Positions 35,460 through 47,049 of a DNA stretch of 64,000 nucleotides are shown here, one piece after another; the stretch's first letter is position 1, and each line of letters opens with the position of its first letter. Position numbers and translations under genes: made by a program. The stretch comes from Cavia porcellus. Lineage: Eukaryota > Chordata > Mammalia > Rodentia > Caviidae. A model generated the notes under the pieces. It was not told the DNA's origin. It searched no databases and was given only the letters and a program-made list of their open reading frames with translations. The stretch is taken from positions 34,857,519 through 34,921,518 of the forward strand of contig NW_026947485.1 in assembly GCF_034190915.1 (NCBI RefSeq). Direction: 5' to 3'.

Positions 35460-36380
35460 TGTATAGTAATTGGGGATAGCACTGGATCCAGTGTGAGGCA
35501 CGAAATGGTTCTGCTTTAATACACCTCTAAAACAGTGGGCCTAATTTGGGGTACTTCTTTTTAAAATAGACATTGCTAAGCAAATGAGGAATGGGATGGT
35601 TTACAGACCAAAGATACAGCAGATACTGGGAATGTTCACTATAGGAAGAAAAAGACATAATGGATCAGAATAATTATCTTCACATGTTTGAAAGCTTTTC
35701 ACACATAAGGATTAAAATGATTTGGAATCATGCTAGAAAAACAGACCATATCTAATGGGTAGGACAGTATCATTTAAGAATAAGAAAATGCTTTCAGATA
35801 AGACCTTTTCAGCAATGGCCAGTCTGCTTTGTGGGTGCAGCGGTGCTATGATTTGAAGCAGAAGTATAGGTAATAACTCCCACTGCCCAGGTGAAAGATG
35901 TGGTCCCTACAGTGGCACAAGTATGAAGTGCAGCCTTATGGACCATCTGTATGGGCAGTCACCGAGAATGCTGAGGCAGGAAGTAAAACCATGAGGAAAG
36001 ATCACCCAGAATGTATAAAGTGCAAAGATATAGGAAATTTTAAAATTTCTGTGACAATAAGAACAACTATACTATAAAAATGGCTATCAGCAGGGTTCAG
36101 AGTTTAGAACCAACTTTCTTTTTATAGTCAGGCAATATAGTATCTTTCCTATAATTAATATTCATTAAGACTGTGATTTGTGAGAATTATTGGGTTCACA
36201 TAACTAAATATACAAAAAAGAGGGTATACCCTGCATTTTTATAAAGCCTTACAATTTAATACATGTTCAATATAAACATAAAAGTAAAATAAAAATGTAA
36301 TGCTATTAAAAGACAATTATTTAAAAATAGTTTTATTAAGTCTTAAAACATTTTTATTACTTAAATCTTATTTAGCTCAG
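35460..36380. other. Intronic sequence without recognised features
   Basis: No repeat family or exon could be supported. Confidence 0.45.
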
Positions 36381-36900
36381 CTCTCATTTGATGAGATATT
36401 GGTACAACCACTTTAGAATTTGATTTTATGAAGCTGAAAATGCAACTATTGCCCAGAAATTCCAATATTAGCAACTACTCTAGGTTAGTGGTTTTCACAA
36501 TTGTTATTTGTATACCCCCTAAAATTAAAGAGAAAAATCTATATTCTTTTTACATACTTTTATGTTGATATTGCTGCAAAAGACATGCTTTTTCCAGAAT
36601 AAATAACAATAATAAATATTGACACTTTAAAAGCCCTATTTTAAATAGGCATAGAAGTATTGCATGATGTCACTTGTATACATAATCTAAGGAAGTTAAA
36701 TTCATAAAAATAAAGAGTAAATGATAATTACTAAGGCCAAGGAAGGGGTGAGATGAGATGAGGCTATGTTGGTCAAAGGATACGATATTTTAGTTAAACA
36801 TGAGAAGCATGTTTTTGAGATCTATTGCAGTCTATGGCTAATACTAATGTATGTTTTTAAACTGCTTAGATGCTATAAATGCTCACATCAGATACATGAA
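36380..36900 (+). mobile_element. L1M remnant in two pieces
   Basis: 36390-36500 (TTGGTACAACCACTTTAGAA, TTGCCCAGAAATTCCAATAT) and 36655-36900 (AAGTATTGCATGATGTCACT, CTAAGGCCAAGGAAGGGGTG, GAGATCTATTGCAGTCTATG) are L1M ORF2-end and 3' UTR pieces, with about 150 bp of unidentified sequence between them. Confidence 0.65.
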
Positions 36901-37225
36901 AAAGCTACGTGAAGTGATAGGTTAATTAGCTTGATTTAATAATTCAATGATGTATTCATACACCAAAACATACTATACATTACAGATATATACAATTATT
37001 ATTTGTCAGCTAAAAATTAAAAATTCCATCCAATGAACTATTAATACCACAGGGATTTTATACCCCCAGTTGGGTATTTAAAATATACATGAAAAGGCTC
37101 TTTACAGAGTTTTTGTTTTCTCTTTGAATAAGTATTTCTATTTCATTTCTTCACTGAAGTTTATCCTGAATCTTTTTTTTTCTTAAAAGTATTTATTATT
37201 CCACTGTAATTTTACACAAAAATGT

Positions 37226-37350
37226 TTGCATAAATTTTTTTTTTGTCTTTTTCATTTTTATCGGTACCGGGGATCGAACTCACAACTGCCTGCTTGCAAG
37301 GCAGGTGCTTATGCCGCTGAGCTAAACCCCCAGCCTACTTGCATAAATTT
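37226..37350 (-). mobile_element. ID-like SINE with perfect 12-bp target-site duplication
   Basis: The body 37238-37338 reads (plus) T-run, ATCGGTACCGGGGATCGAAC, CTGCCTGCTTGCAAGGCAGG, TGCCGCTGAGCTAAACCCCC. TTGCATAAATTT is present at 37226-37237 and 37339-37350. It keeps CpGs that older copies have lost, so it is a young insertion. Confidence 0.96.
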
Positions 37351-37734
37351 AAATCTAAAAAAATATAGTTTCGATTATCCTAAGAGTAAATTCTTATATT
37401 ACTATTAAGATACTCAATACATAGATGAGTATAACAATTAATTAGTTACATTAGTTATGTTTAACTTAAACATAATATTTGGTGAAGAGTCACTAAACAC
37501 AAAAAGTAAAATTTTTGGAAGCCCATCTCAATGATGTGGTTGGTTTGCTCTTCTTTAGTTGGTCCATGTAACTGTGGGTAAATATCAGTCGCTATACAAT
37601 GAGGGAGGATTGGCATTAATCTATATTGTGTTATTCTGTTGGGTCAATGTTCCCTAGTGATTGTTTCCTGGATCGATTTTAATGACTCATTATCTACTAT
37701 CCAATGTCTAAATTTCCAAGTTTTATTTTTTAAG

Positions 37735-38170
37735 ATTCTTTGGTGGTTTGTCTTACTCTGCCTCGTCAACATTATCTCCTCTTACCTTTCATTAAAAACC
37801 CTGTTCCAATCAAACTTTCTCTGCCTTGTCCCGTCTGAATATTTGGTAACTCCCTTAGTGCTTCCTCGCTTCCCTGCAGCACCTTTATTTATATTTTTCC
37901 ATCCATAGGTATCACCTGTCCAGCATATATCATATTGTCTGCAAAATCATTTCTGGCAACAGCTACCTTTTCTTTGTCTTTCTCATGTTTTCTTCTTTTT
38001 GTCCTTAATAATCTGTACAACACAAGTAGTACCTAATTATGTACTGTATCGTAACTTTCTATATATATCACATATAATTTAGCATTTTATTGTGCATTCT
38101 TTTTTTCTGTAATTGTTTCACATCTTGTCAACTAGATCATAATGTGTTCCCATTATTAGCTTTCTACGGG
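37735..38170 (+). repeat. L2 LINE fossil, 3' part (weak)
   Basis: The pyrimidine-rich L2-like wording includes CCTCTTACCTTTCATTAAAA, CTTAGTGCTTCCTCGCTTCC and TAGATCATAATGTGTTCCCA. It is diverged and the edges are uncertain. Confidence 0.45.
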
Positions 38171-38754
38171 AAATGCTATGATCTTTTCCAAAAGCTCAGA
38201 GATTCCTTTCTACAGGGAAAAAAAAATCAAAGGTATAAATGATGGTTTTTCAAGTCTGTAACATTGTTTTTTCGTCCACTAAAGCTGAAAACAGGCATTA
38301 CTGTCCTTCTGTGACAACAGGAATGCTAGAGATTGAACATTAGGAGGATTATATTTGTACGAATGAAAATAAATTCTTTAGAAATTACTAAGAGTTTCAA
38401 ATTCTCCTACTTCAAGGAACTTTCCTTTCCTAAGATTAACTCTTCAAGATCTGGAATTTCCTTGAAGAACACAAATCTTACAATTCTAGGTTTTTATGAA
38501 ATCAAGTCTGACTCCATAGTTGAACTACTCTACAGCAGACTGATATATCTGTCTCTTTATCCCCTTTATTCCCTCTACTGGAAAGATTAAGGACCTAACA
38601 AACTATTTTGGTGGTGCAAGTTCTCAGTAGGTCCTTTAATAAATTCAGGAATGAGCCTTTTCTATCATAGTGGAAGGAGAGAATGAAGACACTATCAACA
38701 GGCAGAACTACTGCCAGTTCTAAATGACTTTGCTTAGCATTAACAAGGCTCTAC

Positions 38755-38891
38755 CTGTAAGCTGCAGAGCAGGTGTCCTTGTATTCTTGGAGCTTCACAC
38801 ACACCATGTTGAGGAACTGATCAGAATATGCACTCAAGTCGTGCATCAGGTTCATGAGGTCTTGAACTGTCTTCTCCACAATGATTGTGCT
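38755..38891 (-). CDS. EXOC4: EXOC4 internal exon (45 codons plus 2 nt)
   Basis: This is an internal coding exon of exocyst complex component 4 (Sec8). The protein is a subunit of the octameric exocyst, which tethers secretory vesicles to the plasma membrane before SNARE-mediated fusion. The minus strand has a strong acceptor (a pyrimidine-rich run ending TTTCCAG at 38892 and above), a 137-nt open frame starting in phase 0, and a donor CTTACAG/GTAGAG at 38755/38754. The translation contains [20 protein letters not shown] and later [13 protein letters not shown], which match EXOC4 as I remember it. It would lie roughly at residues 575-625 of about 974; that numbering is from memory. The exon ends two bases into an Arg codon that the exon at 23307-23462 completes. 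Skipping it would shift the frame. The open frame extends upstream into the intron only as chance sequence. Confidence 0.95.
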
Positions 38892-39389
38892 CTGGAAACA
38901 CATGAAAAAGAGAGGACACAGAAGCTCATGAGATTTCTGTACCCAAGTAATGAGTAGCATGAAGGAAAGGATATCATAATTTAAGACAGTTGAGCTTTCC
39001 AGAGGATATGATGTTTAACAATATGGAATAAAATTAACAAGAAAAATAAGTTTCTTACATAATGCTGATCTTGCAAAAAACTGAGAAGGTGTTTCTCTAG
39101 AATGACCCAAGACAGGGATTTTCAAATTCAAACTGATTTCATGGAATTTTGGCATCTATTTGATTTTGTTTTTAAAGAAGGAAATGTACTGGGAGCCTGA
39201 TTTATCACTGCAGGTCCCTTCTTGAGAGTGGGGCTTATGATGATACTCAGCACAAAGAAAAATTTCAGAACTATCAATTTATTAAGAAAAACAACTAACA
39301 TTTTTATTGAATCGTACAGTTTTTATAATGTTTTCTCAAACATAGCATGTTATTTCATTTGAGATTCACATAATAATAATGATTATCAT

Positions 39390-39560
39390 GATCATTTATA
39401 GGGTTCTCATAAGTGCAAGGTATAGTGCTTGATATTCTGCCTGATTAAGCTCACTGAATGCTCTCAACATTTCTACTTTGTAATCACCTCTAGTTACAAA
39501 TGAGTAATGAGGCTTAGAGACATGAAACACAAAAAGAGCTACAGACTTTGGTCTCTTCAT
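39390..39560 (-). repeat. MIR SINE, antisense
   Basis: Plus-strand order GCAAGGTATAGTGCTTGATA, TTACAAATGAGTAATGAGGC, TTAGAGACATGAAACACA, as in a reverse-complement MIR. Confidence 0.65.
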
Positions 39561-39639
39561 TTCATCATTTTGCCCCAGTGACACCCACCCACAGCCCACC
39601 TATAGCTCATTTTCTCCTGAGGTTCTAGTTTCACCTATT

Positions 39640-40010
39640 TGTGTCAGTCAACTTTCTGTTCTTGTCTCAAATAACTGAGATAGTCAGCTTACAAAGACAG
39701 AAGGTTTGGAGGTTTCAGCACATCATTTACTAGCCCCAATATTTTGGGTGTGTGGTAAAAGGAGTGCATCCTGGCAGATTCTTGGTAGAATAAAACTGTT
39801 TACTTCATAATCAGATACAAAAGAGAAGAAGAAGGAGAGACAGAGCTTCAAAATTTCCTTCAAGGGCATGTATGCAATATCCAAAACCTCCCACTAGACC
39901 TCCAGCTCTTAAAGAGTCTACAACTTCCCAATAGCACCACTCTGGGAAACAAACCTTTGACATACGGACCACTGGAGAACTACAGATTCAAACTACGGCA
40001 ACATTACTGT
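39640..40010 (-). mobile_element. MaLR LTR, antisense
   Basis: The plus strand begins GTGTCAGTCAACTTTCTGTT, CTTGTCTCAAATAACTGAGA, and ends CTCCCACTAGACCTCCAGCT, AGATTCAAACTACGGCAAC. This is the reverse complement of a rodent MaLR LTR. It is non-coding and lies in the same orientation as EXOC4. Confidence 0.7.
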
Positions 40011-40014
40011 CGCC

Positions 40015-40700
40015 ATTGTGGAAGCAAGGTGAAATAGACGTAGCCATATTTTAAAACTGAATTAAAGAACTATCTAAAGTGAAAAATAATAAGCCCATTT
40101 TCAACCTAGAGACAGACAGTACTGTGCAACAAATCAGTGTTAAATCTGCAAAGAGGCAAATTCAATAATCTCTATATGTTTGATTAAGAAAACATTGATG
40201 CATTTAAACCATTAGTTTCTACTTCTTTCAAAAGAAACCAGATTACACTGGAGTAAGTATTAATCACATGCTTAGTAGTCTGGAATCCTTTGATAATAAC
40301 AAGCGTGTTGGATGTTTATTTCTATAGAATTACATAGAAAGTTGCAACTTAGCCATAAAAGTAAACATTAAAGTATTTTTCTAGTCTGACAGTGACCTAC
40401 TAAGGAACCAGAGGTTATTTTTGCTATATTTAAAGACAGACGGGGTTAAGGGATTTGGGCTAATAATTTCTTTCTAAAAATAAAAACATAAAAGTATATA
40501 GCTTTGTTCAAAACAACTGAACAAAGTTAGTTTAAATTGTGGGTTAGTTTAAATTGTGAGTTATATTTGCCTGCTTGATCAAGATTATTTGGTTGTAGAG
40601 GCATCTTTTTTTCTCCCCTTCCCCTCCCTTTCTACTCCCAGAAAAAATAATTAGATGAAGAGTAGGAAGGGGCAGTTATATTCTGCAAGACAAACCTCAC
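40015..40700. other. Intronic sequence without recognised features
   Basis: Only a local duplication was noted: AGTTTAAATTGTGGGTTAG followed by AGTTTAAATTGTGAGTTA near 40529-40562. Confidence 0.45.
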
Positions 40701-40734
40701 AGGAAAGCAAATTACAGTCTCAATAGAATCCCAA

Positions 40735-41230
40735 CAAGTTCAACTTCCTTTTCTGTATTGATTTTAAGATTAAAGCACTGCAGCTTCACCCTGATCCATA
40801 ATCCCATTCCTCTGTATTTGTACGTGAGTGACAGGAATTGATTCTGCCCAGCTACGCATCCCACACTAAGAATTTAAAATCCCCATCCTGATTCAGAAAC
40901 AGGATATTTCACAACATGTGGACAGCAATTAACAAAGGACAACCATCCTAATAAAGTCTGTTTAAAACTTAAAACACTGCAGGGAAGATGAGCACGGGAG
41001 ATTACTCCAATTGTTAGGAAAAGGGGCCCAAGTCTATTCCCCATTGCACTACTGATACCATCTCTGAGGTAGTTTGGGAGCCCCTTCCTTTCTTATGAGT
41101 CAGTTTAGTTCTTTAATAACCAAGGATAATTTGATTGCTTTTTATTAGCACACATGACTCACATATTCAGTTTGTGCACTGGCGCTTTACACTAGCTGAA
41201 TTACTAAGCCACTGTTCTTGAGTCACCACA
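40735..41230. other. Repeat-poor block; possible conserved non-coding element
   Basis: The block has no repeat I recognise and is dense in words typical of developmental enhancers: CATAATCCC, AGATTACTCC, AACAAAGGAC, TTTATTAGCA. This is a visual impression only. No ORF suggests coding. Confidence 0.3.
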
Positions 41231-41239
41231 GGTGTGTTT

Positions 41240-44200
41240 GGCCCTTCTGACTAGCTTATTAACTTTTCAAGAGGGATCAGCATCCTCCTTTTCTTTTTGT
41301 CCATCTCTTACCTTTCCCTTTCTCTATTTGCTTGTAATTTCTCAGGAACTTCAGGGAAACACTGCTAATAAAAGAATGCTCATATGCAAAAGTAAACCTC
41401 TTAAATGTCTTGTATGTGAAGGATGTGGGATACATATCTCTGCATTAGGAAATTTCTGTAAGTGAAGCAGATTTTCTTTGTTTTTCCTGAATTGCTTTTG
41501 AGTACCAGGAAGGTAATGATGTCATTTGGAGGGAAAAGGGTGACTGAAAACCCTGGTGTTTAGTTCTTAGAGACCATGGCTTTGGGAGCAAACAGGAAGT
41601 ATCAGCAAGGATGATTAGAATGGCATGCTTTAATTCTAATGGTTGTGCTCAACATAGTATCTATACGCTGCTATATGATTACATACAATTTTCAAGCTAT
41701 TTGGTTGGTTTACCTCGTCATGCTAGCACTCTGGATAATCAATCACTACATTGTCTTCAAGAAAAATGACACTGCGGCTTGCAAAATGATGGGAATTTTT
41801 ATAGGAAAAATGTTCTCATTTTTCAAGAATTTATAACAATTTCTAAACCAGTGGCTCTGGCAGATAAAAGCTGAAAATATTAAATTTCAACCTTATTTGA
41901 TCTTAGTCCATCACAAATGATTCCCTGAACTTTTGAGATTTGCCAGTGCTGAATATAAGGAATTAATAAGTAAACTCCTGATTTTATTCATTATGATTCC
42001 TTTTAAACACATTAAAAATGAGTGAAATTTGTTTAGAACCAACTCAGTTGACATTTCTGACCACTTAATAGCAGGTAATAAAGTGTGGGTATGATAAAAA
42101 AAAAATAAAGGAAAAGAATGCCAGGACAGTTGATGCAATAAATAACTGCTATGAAAAATGAACAACTAAAGTTTATTACAGGGATACAACAGCTGTCTCA
42201 AGTAGGAAGTGAGTATATAAAAACCAGCTTGTTTGGTTCTGTGCTTCCCTGCTATGCGTAGGGCCGTAAACTTGATCCCCAGCACGGCAAAAACAAAAAA
42301 TAAAAAATAAAGATGACTGAATCTTTGACACACAGTCCATTATTTGCCAGAATGGACCTCTGCAGCATGATACTGACAGTATTAATTGGAATATAGGCTC
42401 CAAGCTCAAATAATGGTGAGTTAAAGAAAACAAGTTTTTTTTTATTGGAAGTCTGAAAATCTTTAATGTGGTTATGTCATTGTTACTTTCTGTAACTACT
42501 AAAATTTAAAAAAACATTTTTTCATAACCCATCCTTTTACATATATACTCAAATAGTGTTTCTATCACTTAGTTCTGACATATATGTTATAAAATCCTAT
42601 CTTCAAAGCAAGGGAATCATCAGACTATTAATAAAGTATCAACTGTGGACTTTGCTGCATTGAATTTTCTTTTTAAAAATTTTACTGCAGTGTCAGCAGG
42701 CATTCCTTCTCAATAGTGACCCAACACTCCAAGCCTAGTTAATTAAATTTAGGGACTACAGGATTATAAGAAGAAGGGAACTGATATATTGGAGTACTTA
42801 CTGATTTCTGTTAACAATGAAACACTGACTGATTTCTTGCAAAAGGAAGAAGGGGAGGCTGGAAGCCCTCCTTTATTCTTGAACTTTGTGTGGAAGGGTA
42901 GTAATATTTCAGCTGCCTCTCCTCTGTTGAATGTGTCACGTTTACATTCAACACTATTTTTCCATCATCTGAGATTTAATATTGGGGGGAGGAGATGCTA
43001 TCACTTTGAACTTTTGATTAGCTTTGTTGGTATTCCTTTTCCAGTACTTTGCAGTGGTCTCTGAATTGGAGAAAATGTGACTTTAATTTATTACCTGCTA
43101 GAGACTTCTTGCTGGGATGAACAGTGCTGTTTTAAAAATTGTTTTATACCAGAAATATTATTCTTAACTTTTCAGGGCTGTTTAACACTTTCTGAGCTCA
43201 TTATTTGCAACTGAATTCATACACAGTATGGAAGTACAAAAATAAACACATGGAAATCTGCTTTACTTGTTCATCTGAGTATGGGACCATGAAAGAGATG
43301 CAGAAGGCAGATCATCTCTTGCTCTTTCTACTTCTGAGACAATGAAAGGGGCTGATTGAGAAGTAGGATCTCCAGCCTTCTTTTTCTGGGTATATGCTAC
43401 ATAGTTTGCAATATGATAGGGTGAGTAGAAATATACTTTCTGTTGGGATAGCAGGAAAAGTACATATGGCACAGTATACACCTAACCTAGAAAGCACATG
43501 GGCAGCACATCATGATATTTGGAAGAATTAACATCTACGCCTTGAGAAATAAAATTGTGAAATACAATTTAGTGACTGGTTTTAAGACAACAGAAAATCA
43601 AAACATTTCATTATTCTAATGTATTGATGTGCTTCTCTTAAATAATATGCAGTGAATAGTTTATTAACAACTAGATAGAAATTAATCTTGATTTCTCTGT
43701 CTTGTAGACATAAAATTTCTTGTAAGGTATTTCAATTATTCAGCTACAATCACAATTACAAACCTTCTAAATATTTGCATGAGCCTTTTTTCTTGGGGAA
43801 AAAAGAGGTGAATCTTGGCATCTGTTGTCAACTTATATTGTTCACCAATTCATTCAAATATTTCATACTTGGAATGAAACTCTTCTTTAAAATACTACTG
43901 AAATGAAATATGTACTGCATCAGCATTTTTAATTTTAAAAAAAGTAAGGAAATAGAGCAAAGAGGAGGGATGCTGTAAGGGAATCTGACCTTTAAACTAC
44001 AAACCAACCACTCACAAAATCTTCCAATGCAGAAGGAAGTACATGGGAGGGCTTATTCCTTATAACTGTGTTGCCTGGATCTTTACTTTCCAATTTTTAA
44101 ACATTGCATTTTTAAACACTGTCTTCCTGTTCAAATGCCTCAATGCTTCTTATGCTCTACAATCTAGCATGTACAGATTACAAAAAAAAAAAAAAACTCA

Positions 44201-44620
44201 ATTTTTTCCTAAATATGAATATTTTCTGTTTAAAAAGGCACTTTACAGAAGAGAAAAAAAATAGTAACAAGCAATATAAAAAGTAAAAAGTACAAAAGGC
44301 AATAAATATGGATGAATTTATAGAGACCATATGTGCTCAAATATAACCAAATTCTAATCCCTAGTGTTCTTGTTTTACCAAAGTACCCAACAATCACTAT
44401 TTCTTTTCTCTTATTTTGGAAATAAGTATAAATAAAGTTTATATTACAAATATTAATGTTAAAATTTGCTATAAATCTATCATTCATCTGCCATTCAATT
44501 CAAAATTTACTAATATGGCTTCTATTTTGTGTAAGAGACTACCACTATGCAACACTGAGAATATACCATTACAAGGTAGACACACATACGCATGTACACA
44601 CATGTAGACACTCATACACA
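41240..44620. other. Intronic sequence, mostly unassigned
   Basis: Apart from the SINE fragment at 42241-42312, I could not support any repeat or exon. Open frames of 60-92 codons are within chance expectation for AT-rich DNA. Confidence 0.45.
42241..42312 (+). mobile_element. ID-like SINE, 3' part, sense
   Basis: GCTATGCGTAGGGCCGTAAA, CTTGATCCCCAGCACGGCAA and an A-rich tail (AAACAAAAAATAAAAAATAA) mark the 3' part of a sense ID element of the more widespread CCCCAGCAC type. Confidence 0.8.
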
Positions 44621-44700
44621 GAGGGAGGAAAGGAGAGAGGAAGGAAGGAAGATGGAGAGGAGAAGGGAAGGGTGGCATAGGGGGAGAGCAAGAGACAGAT
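44578..44700. repeat. Low-complexity: (CA)-rich then (GGAA)-rich tract
   Basis: CACACATACGCATGTACACA is followed by GGGAGGAAAGGAGAGAGGAA and a further GGAA/GGAG-rich run to about 44690, a purine-rich stretch directly before the MaLR element. Confidence 0.85.
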
Positions 44701-44707
44701 TTCCTCT

Positions 44708-46734
44708 TACTATGGTTTGTGTCTAGATATCCCCCCAAAACATTCCTTGTTGTTTTCACCATCTTCCATTACCATGAAATTGCCCTTCTGCAATATGCCA
44801 GGCTGCCTTGGAACCAGCTGATTATGGACTGAAATATCTACAAACTGTGAGCTAAATAAATCTTTCCTTTCTAACTTTGGGTGTCAGGTATTTTGTCTCA
44901 GTGATGAGAAAAAATTAAGACAGATTTTGATTCCAGATGTGGGCTCCTTGCTGTGACTATATCTAATCATGTGGTGCAGAAGCCTTTGAGAGTGCTTTGT
45001 GGGGAGACTTTGGAATGATTCAGAGATACTGGCTTAGAAAGGAGAGCTGGAATGCTTAGGCCATACTGTATGGACAATTCTGGTCAGGGCTCAGAAGACC
45101 AGAAGGCTGACAGAAATTCTCTAGGTAAAGACCAGGTTTGAGAAGTTTCTGTTGGAAAGAAGGTCTGCAATGGCTGTTGGACCTCAGACAATGGCTTGGT
45201 AGAAAGTTTGTCTCCATTTTTCTCATATCCAGAAACTTTGCTGAGGCTGAGATTAAGGGTGGCAGGCTAATTAATTTTGCAGGAAAATTTTCAAGGCTGT
45301 CTAATGTTGCAGCTGTGGCATGCCTACAGCTGTGGGACTTTTGGACAGATTTATGTTGAGAGTTAAGACCAAGGAGCCCAGAAAAATAGTTAAAACACTG
45401 TCAATTTCACCAGAAAGGAAGTACCATTAAAGCTGTGAACTTCAAAGACTGAGGAGAGATCTTGATTGCTGAGAAGGAACGTGAGAACATAAAAGATAAC
45501 CTAAGGACATCACAATAAGCAGCAGGACTCCAATTTTTGCAGCCTCAAAATTGCAAAAGTGAATGTCTGCTTTGAGAAGAAAGCCCCAGAGCATCATGTC
45601 CCAGAATGGCAGAAGCCTAGAGAATTTATTTCTCAAAATTGAGTTCAGAATGCTCAGGATCCAGGTACACATACACATACACATATGCCTGATTAGTGCT
45701 CCAGCTGCCAGCAAACCTTGCATGATCCACATAGTGCTGGTTTTAAATGCAGAATGGAAGAGTGGTGGGGGTCAAGAAGACTTCCACACAGATTTTAGGA
45801 GAAGGATTGGGAAGCCAGTCAATGTGCCACTGAGAAGGTAGTGTGTGAAGCTGTGAGTGTGAAGCCAAAGGAATATTGGAGAATCCAGAAGTTTGGGGAA
45901 GCCAGGAATATGGATTATCGAAGGAAAACTGTACAGAGGGAGCAGCGCAAGCCCAAGAATGAAGCCACGGGATCTATAAGCACCAGAAGTGCCAATGGAG
46001 TTGGAGCCACCTAAGCTCTTTGGAGTTCACGTCTTGACACAGATTGCCTTGGAAGCTGCACATGAAGCTACAGGATTTAATGTTTGCTCCACTGAATTTT
46101 GGCCTTGATTTGCCCCATTCCTTTGTACCTATTAGAATGGAAAGGTTTACCTTGTGCCATTGAATGTCAGAAATGTTTAACTTTCTTTTCCTTTGTACAG
46201 GGCTCACAGCTAAGAGTTTGCCTTAAATCTCAGAGGACACTTTTGATTTGGATTTTTTAGCAAAGCTGAAACTACTGAGACTTGAGCAATTTTTGGAGAT
46301 GGACTAAACACCATTTATGTCAAGGGATGTGCATGAGTCTTTGGGGGTCATGGCGGAATGTTATGGCTCAGCCAGTCACTGGGATGTTTTCAGAGGTGCC
46401 TCAATCTAGAGTTTGTGATTGCTTCATATGCAAGGCTGGTATTAAGAGTGCTGGGATTAGGGTGGGTAACTGCTGGATCAGTTAACTGATTGCCTTGGCA
46501 CCACCCATATCCTGATAGACTCCACAGAATATAAGAGACAGAAAGAGGCTTGTCTCTCACTCCTTCTTTTTGTCTTTTCTGTCACAAACTGTTGCCCCTG
46601 CCATGTGTCACCCTGCCTTGGAGCCAGCAAATTATGGGCTGAAACCTCTACCAACTGTGACATAAATAACTCCTTCGCCTTTAACTTTGGGTGTAAGGTA
46701 TTCTGTCTCAGCAATGAGAAAAGTAATTAAGACA
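44708..46734 (+). mobile_element. MaLR element with two LTRs and internal region
   Basis: A 5' LTR (44708-44922, about 215 bp) and a 3' LTR (46359-46734, about 376 bp) bracket about 1.4 kb of internal sequence. Both LTRs end with matching order: CTGCCTTGGA, CCAGC, GCTGAAACCTCTAC-like, GTGAGCTAAATAAA-like, TATT.TGTCTCAG, ATTAAGACA. The 5' copy starts TACTATGGTTTGTGTCTAGA and lacks much of the central LTR; the 3' copy starts TGTTATGGCTCAGCCAGTCA. The internal region has no long ORF, as is normal for MaLR, which lack retroviral genes. I see no convincing target-site duplication. Confidence 0.75.
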
Positions 46735-46829
46735 TCTTTCCTCCTGGATAAACAAATAAATAAACAAAACAAGATAAACTATACCTTATGATGAAATATA
46801 CCTTAGCAAGTCTAAGTACCTGTATATAT

Positions 46830-47040
46830 ATTATTTAACTCATCATAAAACTTATTTAATCGTCTATAAAGTAGGTACTATTATCAACCTTTATCAACCC
46901 ATTTTATAGTTGGGAAAACTGAAGGATTAAGAAGTCAAAAAGAGTTGTCTAAAGTCACACAAGTAGAAAGTAAGAGTTTAATCTAGGATTTGAACTCAAG
47001 CAGTCTGAATTCAGAGCCTATTTTCTAATCATTGTTTTTA
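46830..47040 (-). repeat. MIR SINE, antisense, well preserved
   Basis: Plus-strand order AAAGTAGGTACTATTATCAA, CCCATTTTATAGTTGGGAAA, ACTGAAGGATTAAGAAG, TCTAAAGTCACACAAGTAGA, GATTTGAACTCAAGCAGTCT, close to the full reverse-complement MIR. Confidence 0.85.
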
Positions 47041-47049
47041 CTCTGAATA

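Larger units (their letters stand above)
23463..38754 (-). other. EXOC4: EXOC4 intron, complete (15,292 bp, phase 2)
   Basis: This intron lies between two consecutive EXOC4 exons, with GT-AG ends on the minus strand (donor GTAGAG, acceptor TTTTTAG). It contains L2 fossils in plus orientation, three ID-like or B1 SINEs, two MER5-like DNA transposon remnants and an L1M tail, plus repeat-poor blocks at 28.8-29.2 and 31.4-31.8 kb. I found no further exon in it. Confidence 0.93.

Noticed and set aside
38892..38960. N-terminal extension of the EXOC4 exon frame up to an ATG
   Set aside because: A strong acceptor at 38892 and the match to EXOC4 starting at Ser-Thr show that the extension is intron.
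45138..45841. Frames of 73-96 codons inside the MaLR internal region
   Set aside because: MaLR internal regions do not encode proteins, and the frames are short and on both strands.
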